Below are positions 60,147-64,000 of a stretch of 64,000 nt of DNA, piece by piece. The notes beneath the pieces were generated by a model that had not been told where the DNA came from, did not search any database, and saw only the letters and a list, made by a program, of their open reading frames with translations. The DNA is taken from contig NC_009615.1 of the NCBI RefSeq assembly GCF_000012845.1, forward strand, positions 1,635,501 through 1,699,500, given 5' to 3'. The DNA comes from Parabacteroides distasonis ATCC 8503. GTDB taxonomy: Bacteria > Bacteroidota > Bacteroidia > Bacteroidales > Tannerellaceae. Each line of letters starts with the position of its first letter. The stretch's first letter is position 1. Made by a program: the position numbers and the translations under genes.

Positions 60147-61382
60147 ATGAATAAACTCCTTATCATATGTGATATGTTCCCACCCGCTTTCGCCCCCAGA
60201 ATGGGATATCTATGCAAATATTTGACACGCATGGGATGGGAAGTTACCGTAGTGACAGAATACATAGAAGACAATACATTCGAATTCCTTACGGGGTATG
60301 CGGACGTATATTGCGTCCGCTACTACAAAGCATCAGGAAAGATCTCAAAGCATATCGAATGGATGTGGGTCATGTTTCTAGACATCTTGTTTGGTTATAA
60401 AGACATGAAAATAATCAACGCATGTATTCCCTTAATAAAGACCAACCAGTACAAAGGAATATTGTGTAGCACATACCGTACCTTTCCTTTAACCGCCGCC
60501 AAGACGTTAGCGATCCATACCAACCTCCCTTTCGTCGTGGATTTACGAGATATTATCGAGCAATACGCCTCCAACGAATATATATCGCATAAATTCCATA
60601 CATTTTCATGGCTAGACGCATTCATCACAAAGCGATTTCGCAAACGGTTACTTAGAAAGCGGAATAACGCTTTGGAGGTAGCGGATTGTGTCACGACCGT
60701 ATCGCCTTGGCACGTGGAGGTACTTAAACAATATAATCCCAATGTAAAACTGATTTATAACGGATTCGATCCCGAGTTGTTCTATCCGCAACAAATCAAG
60801 ACCTCCCGGTTTATCATTACCTATACCGGACGGTTGTTAAGTTTAGCGATCCGAAATCCGGAGTTATTATTTGCGGCCATCGCCCGTCTTACGGAGGACA
60901 AGGTCATTATCCCCGAAACTTTTCGAGTTGTATGGTATACCGATCAAGAGTCCCGCTCCATCATCCGCCAAGAGGCCGAACAACATGGGGTGCAATCTTT
61001 CATGGATTACCATGAGTATGTACCGGCATCCGATATTCCCCTCATCTTGAACAAAAGCTCGGTGCTGCTTTCCTTGACGAATAAGTTTGACACGTCTGGT
61101 CCAAAAGGCTTCATGACAACTAAGTTCTTTGAATCGCTTGCGGTAGAAAAACCCATCTTATGCGTACAGAGTGACGAGGCTTACCTCGCCGAAGCCATCA
61201 AGGAGACCCATTCCGGACTGGCCGCAACCCGGGTAGACGAGGTGTACGATTTCTTGAAACATTACTATGAGGAATGGCAGGAAAAAGGATATACGACCTC
61301 GCCCGTCAATCGGGATAAGCTATCGAATTATTCCCGGAAAGAGCAAGCTAGCCAATTTGCGCGTATATTTGAGGAGATTTAA
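60147..61382 (+). CDS. Glycosyltransferase family 4
   Basis: A 411-residue GT-B glycosyltransferase. The N-terminal half has the L-L-I-I-C-D-M-F-P-P-A-F-A-P-R-M-G strand-loop with an acceptor site. The C-terminal half has I-T-Y-T-G-R-L-L (about 226-233), typical of the donor domain. S-D-I-P-L-I-L-N (about 294-301) and K-F-F-E-S-L-A-V-E-K-P-I-L (about 329-341) carry the late acidic residue of GT4 enzymes. It likely works on a lipid-linked acceptor at the cytoplasmic membrane. Confidence 0.85.
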   Translation: MNKLLIICDMFPPAFAPRMGYLCKYLTRMGWEVTVVTEYIEDNTFEFLTGYADVYCVRYYKASGKISKHIEWMWVMFLDILFGYKDMKIINACIPLIKTNQYKGILCSTYRTFPLTAAKTLAIHTNLPFVVDLRDIIEQYASNEYISHKFHTFSWLDAFITKRFRKRLLRKRNNALEVADCVTTVSPWHVEVLKQYNPNVKLIYNGFDPELFYPQQIKTSRFIITYTGRLLSLAIRNPELLFAAIARLTEDKVIIPETFRVVWYTDQESRSIIRQEAEQHGVQSFMDYHEYVPASDIPLILNKSSVLLSLTNKFDTSGPKGFMTTKFFESLAVEKPILCVQSDEAYLAEAIKETHSGLAATRVDEVYDFLKHYYEEWQEKGYTTSPVNRDKLSNYSRKEQASQFARIFEEI

Positions 61383-61386
61383 GCAG

Positions 61387-62520
61387 ATGGATAAATACCT
61401 CAACATAGTATCGTTCAATATACCTTATCCCGCCAATTACGGAGGGGTCATTGATGTGTATTATAAACTGGAGGCCTTGCATGCATGCGGCGTGAAACTC
61501 ATATTACATTGTTTCGAATATGAACGTCCGCACGCACCGGAATTAGAAAGCATTTGCGACAAGGTTTTCTATTATAAACGCCGTACCGGGGTAATCGCTA
61601 ATTTAACATGGCTCCCTTACAATGTATATAGCCGTAAAGATCATCGCTTGATCGAGAATCTTTTACAAAATGATTACCCGATCTTATTTGAGGGCCTCCA
61701 CTCCTGCTATTATATGGACGATCCCCGTTTAAGAAACCGGATGAAGATATTCCGGGAGTGCAATATCGAGCACGATTATTATCGCCACTTGGCAAAGTCT
61801 GGCAAAGGATTGGTTCGCAATGCCTTTTTCAAGATCGAGGCCATGCGCTTCCAAGCCTATCAGAAAGTAGCACAGTACGCAAATCTGATAATCGCCGTAT
61901 CCACGACAGACGCAGACTATTTACGAAAACAATTTCCCAATCAAAGGATCGAGTTCGTTCCTTGTTTCCACGAGAATAACCGGATTACGGCCAAACCGGG
62001 AAAATCCGATTATATTTTATATCATGGCAAGTTATCCGTTATCGAGAATGAGCGAGCCGTGTTATTTCTCACCAAGCATGTTTTCAGCCAATTAAAACAT
62101 ACCTGCATAATAGCGGGCATGAACCCGACCCGTTTGATACGAGAGGCAGCCGCTCCTTACCCACATATAAAAGTAGAAGCAAATCCCAGTAAGGAACGTA
62201 TGGACGCATTGATCCACAACGCACAAATTCATATGCTAATCACATTTCAAGATACCGGCCTAAAACTAAAGCTTTTGAACAGCTTATTCGCCGGAAGGCA
62301 TACGATTGTCAATCATCTCATGCTAGCGGGTAGCGGATTAGATCCTTTATGCCATATCGCCGATACGCCGGATGAGATGATACGGGCTTGCGAACAATTA
62401 ATGGCCCTACCTATAGATAAAGAGGCGATAGATAAACGAAAACAATTATTGTTCCCTGCTTTTTCTAATGAAGATCAGGGGATACGTTTATACAAGATGA
62501 TATATGATGAAAGAGAATAG
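61387..62520 (+). CDS. Glycosyltransferase (GT-B type)
   Basis: From the ATG at 61387 the protein has 377 residues. A longer frame from 61267 would overlap the upstream gene by 116 bases and adds 40 basic, disordered residues, so I reject it. N-I-P-Y-P-A-N-Y-G-G-V-I-D-V-Y-Y (about 10-25) is the typical GT4 loop with G-G. The late part has L-K-L-L-N-S-L-F-A-G-R. It ends 17 bases inside the methyltransferase gene. The sugar and linkage are unknown. Confidence 0.82.
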   Translation: MDKYLNIVSFNIPYPANYGGVIDVYYKLEALHACGVKLILHCFEYERPHAPELESICDKVFYYKRRTGVIANLTWLPYNVYSRKDHRLIENLLQNDYPILFEGLHSCYYMDDPRLRNRMKIFRECNIEHDYYRHLAKSGKGLVRNAFFKIEAMRFQAYQKVAQYANLIIAVSTTDADYLRKQFPNQRIEFVPCFHENNRITAKPGKSDYILYHGKLSVIENERAVLFLTKHVFSQLKHTCIIAGMNPTRLIREAAAPYPHIKVEANPSKERMDALIHNAQIHMLITFQDTGLKLKLLNSLFAGRHTIVNHLMLAGSGLDPLCHIADTPDEMIRACEQLMALPIDKEAIDKRKQLLFPAFSNEDQGIRLYKMIYDERE

Positions 62521-63517
62521 AAGTGATTTATTACATACATTAACCGAACGTTTGAAAGCGATCGACTATAATAAATTACCTATCAGCGATTATAATAAGC
62601 GATACATCGGCAACTTAAAGCCGGCGTTAAGCTATTTCATGCATATATACGCAGATTGCCTACAAAGAGGACTTCAAGCGATACAAACCCCTATCTCCGA
62701 TGTCACGCTAATCGATTATGGAGGAGGAACCGGCTTCCTTAGTATTCTGGCGAAATCCATAGGAATAGGACAAGTTATTTATATTGATCTTAACCCATCT
62801 TCCGTGGAGACGATCCAGCTATTGAAACAAATAATAGGAATAGGCCCCGATACCATACTCCATGGAGATTCAGATGTTCTTGCGGACTGGTGCGCAAGGA
62901 ACAAAGTCTCCCCCCAACTTTTAATCGCTACGGACCTGATAGAACATGTCTATGATTTATCTTTGTTCTTCAAGGATTTAATCCATATAAACGATTCCAT
63001 GTATCTACTATTCACGACAGCCTCTACACCATTCAACCCGTATGTCCAACAACGGTTACATAAGATGATGATCGGATGCGAAAGTGGATCTTTGGAATCC
63101 CCCAACTATTATACATTACGAGAGCAATTCATAACGAAACTTTGCCCGGCTTTCTCCCCAAAAGAAGTAGAGACATGGGCCCGGCAGACTAGAGGCTTGA
63201 CCTATCCCGATATCCAAAAAGCGATCGAGAAAAAGAGTTTACCAAGCCCGGAAGACCCATACAATACTTGCGATCCGGCTACAGGTAATTGGGCCGAACG
63301 AATCCTTCCCATACAGACTTATGAGGACTTATTGGCACCCTACCAGTTCAAGCTTAAAGTAGAGAAAGGATTTTATAACGCAGACCGAAACAACCCAGTT
63401 CTTTCTTTGATATGCAAAGGTATCAACGCATTGATCCGCAACAGCGGCTCCTTTGGTTTTCTATTGGCACCATTCATCATTCTCTCCTGCGGCAAGGAGC
63501 GAGCAGATGCCATCTAG
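62504..63517 (+). CDS. Class I SAM-dependent methyltransferase
   Basis: A 337-residue protein. The SAM-binding motif I is I-D-Y-G-G-G-T-G-F-L-S (about 70-80), followed by Y-I-D-L-N-P (about 92-97) and D-L-I-E-H-V-Y-D (about 144-151). It resembles methyltransferases of glycan operons that act on sugars or quinone-like substrates. It closes the glycan operon and overlaps folK head-on by 57 bases. A hydrophobic C-terminus (S-F-G-F-L-L-A-P-F-I-I-L) may bind the membrane. Confidence 0.85.
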   Translation: MMKENRSDLLHTLTERLKAIDYNKLPISDYNKRYIGNLKPALSYFMHIYADCLQRGLQAIQTPISDVTLIDYGGGTGFLSILAKSIGIGQVIYIDLNPSSVETIQLLKQIIGIGPDTILHGDSDVLADWCARNKVSPQLLIATDLIEHVYDLSLFFKDLIHINDSMYLLFTTASTPFNPYVQQRLHKMMIGCESGSLESPNYYTLREQFITKLCPAFSPKEVETWARQTRGLTYPDIQKAIEKKSLPSPEDPYNTCDPATGNWAERILPIQTYEDLLAPYQFKLKVEKGFYNADRNNPVLSLICKGINALIRNSGSFGFLLAPFIILSCGKERADAI

Positions 63518-63871
63518 AACATATTCACGGGTCAAGTCCTCTGCTTTCAAGATTTGGTCGTTCCACTGCAATAAATCAATATCTATCGGCACACGCCCAC
63601 AAGATTTATCTTCCGGCTTACGGCCGATGCAGCATTCTATACCTTTCAAGACATCCTTTATTCGCGCCGGACTCTCCTCGCTATACAAAACAGCCACTCG
63701 ATTCAAAAATGTAGTTGATAATGGACAATCGATCGGTTCCGTATAAACTGGCTGAGAAAACTGTATAAAAACAAAATGAGCACGCAGCATCTCCGCCGCG
63801 CGCTCCATATTTTTCTCTTTATCCCAATTAGAGCCTAAGCACAATAGAACCCGGTTTCGTTTATTCTCCAT
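63461..63871 (-). CDS. folK: Dihydropteridine diphosphokinase FolK
   Basis: A 136-residue HPPK. L-C-L-G-S-N-W-D-K-E-K-N (about 10-21), then Y-T-E-P-I-D near 43, and the catalytic G-R-K-P-E-D-K-S-C-G-R-V-P-I-D-I-D-L-L (about 83-101) are all visible; the two Asp of D-I-D bind magnesium. It is short but complete compared with the 158-residue E. coli enzyme. It converges on the glycan operon and overlaps the methyltransferase by 57 bases. Confidence 0.92.
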   Translation of the reverse strand: MENKRNRVLLCLGSNWDKEKNMERAAEMLRAHFVFIQFSQPVYTEPIDCPLSTTFLNRVAVLYSEESPARIKDVLKGIECCIGRKPEDKSCGRVPIDIDLLQWNDQILKAEDLTREYVLDGICSLLAAGENDEWCQ

Positions 63872-63887
63872 CTCCGGCTAAAAGCGT

Positions 63888-64000
63888 TTAGTCATTCTTA
63901 TGATTATTCAAGAATGTATTGATAAAACCGATCAACTTCACGAAAGAAGCGGAAAATTGTCCGGTATCGCTATTACGGATAGAGATAAATTTCTCCTTAC
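63888..64000 (-). CDS. C-terminal fragment of an unrecognised protein (runs off window)
   Basis: On the minus strand a frame open at the window edge ends at a TAA at 63888-63890. The visible 36 residues end F-V-K-L-I-G-F-I-N-T-F-L-N-N and K-N-D, a helical C-terminus. Sixteen bases separate its stop from the folK start, so folK is probably the second gene of this operon. I do not recognise the family. Confidence 0.5.
   Translation of the reverse strand, partial: KEKFISIRNSDTGQFSASFVKLIGFINTFLNNHKND

Noticed and set aside
61267..61386. Upstream start for the second glycosyltransferase of the recA-linked operon
   Set aside because: It overlaps the preceding gene by 116 bases and adds 40 residues unlike the family.

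Overview
The window looks like a chromosomal segment of a Bacteroidales gut commensal, most likely Parabacteroides (P. distasonis-like). This rests on promoters of the Bacteroidetes type (-7 TAnnTTTG), a UpxY/UpxZ-type capsule locus next to a tyrosine recombinase, a TonB-dependent receptor with a carboxypeptidase-like N-terminal domain, and secreted glycoside hydrolases. The species call is inference from gene content, not from a search.

Region 1 (1-13.5 kb, all minus strand) is the promoter-proximal part of a capsular polysaccharide operon that leaves the window on the left. In the order of transcription it encodes a UpxY antiterminator with a long C-terminal extension, UpxZ, a WecA/MraY-type initiating transferase, an HU-like/Ig-like protein, a short DUF2971-like fragment, a fused nucleotidyltransferase/PLP enzyme, a Wzx flippase, LicD, a pyruvyltransferase-family protein, GT2, Wzy, GT4, a hexapeptide acyltransferase and the first 23 codons of another GT2. 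The first four genes are GC-rich and the glycan genes are very AT-rich. Directly upstream, a 361-bp segment (13646-14006) is bounded by perfect 20-bp inverted repeats and contains one good promoter. In this assembly the promoter points away from upxY, so the capsule switch reads as OFF. A tyrosine recombinase gene (14014-14949) abuts the segment and is the likely invertase.

Region 2 (15-25 kb) has a GH2 lipoprotein, a short UvrA paralogue, a secreted ThuA protein with a small secreted partner, a GH20-like enzyme fused upstream to a remnant of a membrane acyltransferase gene, a sugar O-acetyltransferase and an AraC regulator. Region 3 (25-42 kb) is mostly housekeeping: tRNA-Asp, an aminotransferase, YqgE, recR with a GT2 and a GNAT gene, an OPT transporter with a SpoIID protein, an FtsX/MacB-type permease, a 5'-nucleotidase, a sodium:solute symporter, engB and a B12-binding radical SAM protein. 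Region 4 (42-57 kb) has a TonB-dependent receptor with a His-rich companion, an AspT-type transporter, a very large ABC protein with a TerB-like N-terminus, a lipoprotein, a methyltransferase with an orphan sensor kinase, a carboxynorspermidine-synthase-like dehydrogenase, bcp and recA. Region 5 (57.2-63.5 kb) is a tightly packed glycan operon (FemAB-like, polysaccharide deacetylase, PIG-L deacetylase, two glycosyltransferases, methyltransferase) that meets folK head-on.

Between genes there are three kinds of repeats. Five sites carry short tandem arrays with exact periods of 21, 22 or 23 bp, each with its own sequence but each made of quasi-palindromic units. Five copies of a GAGACGGGGC-type palindrome lie between genes, two of them inside the invertible segment. 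One GC-rich array of about 42-bp hairpin units separates two convergent genes. The best candidates for new biology are the switch with its antisense-facing OFF state, the predicted CDP-amino-alcohol pathway (fusion enzyme plus LicD), and the 21-23 bp arrays.
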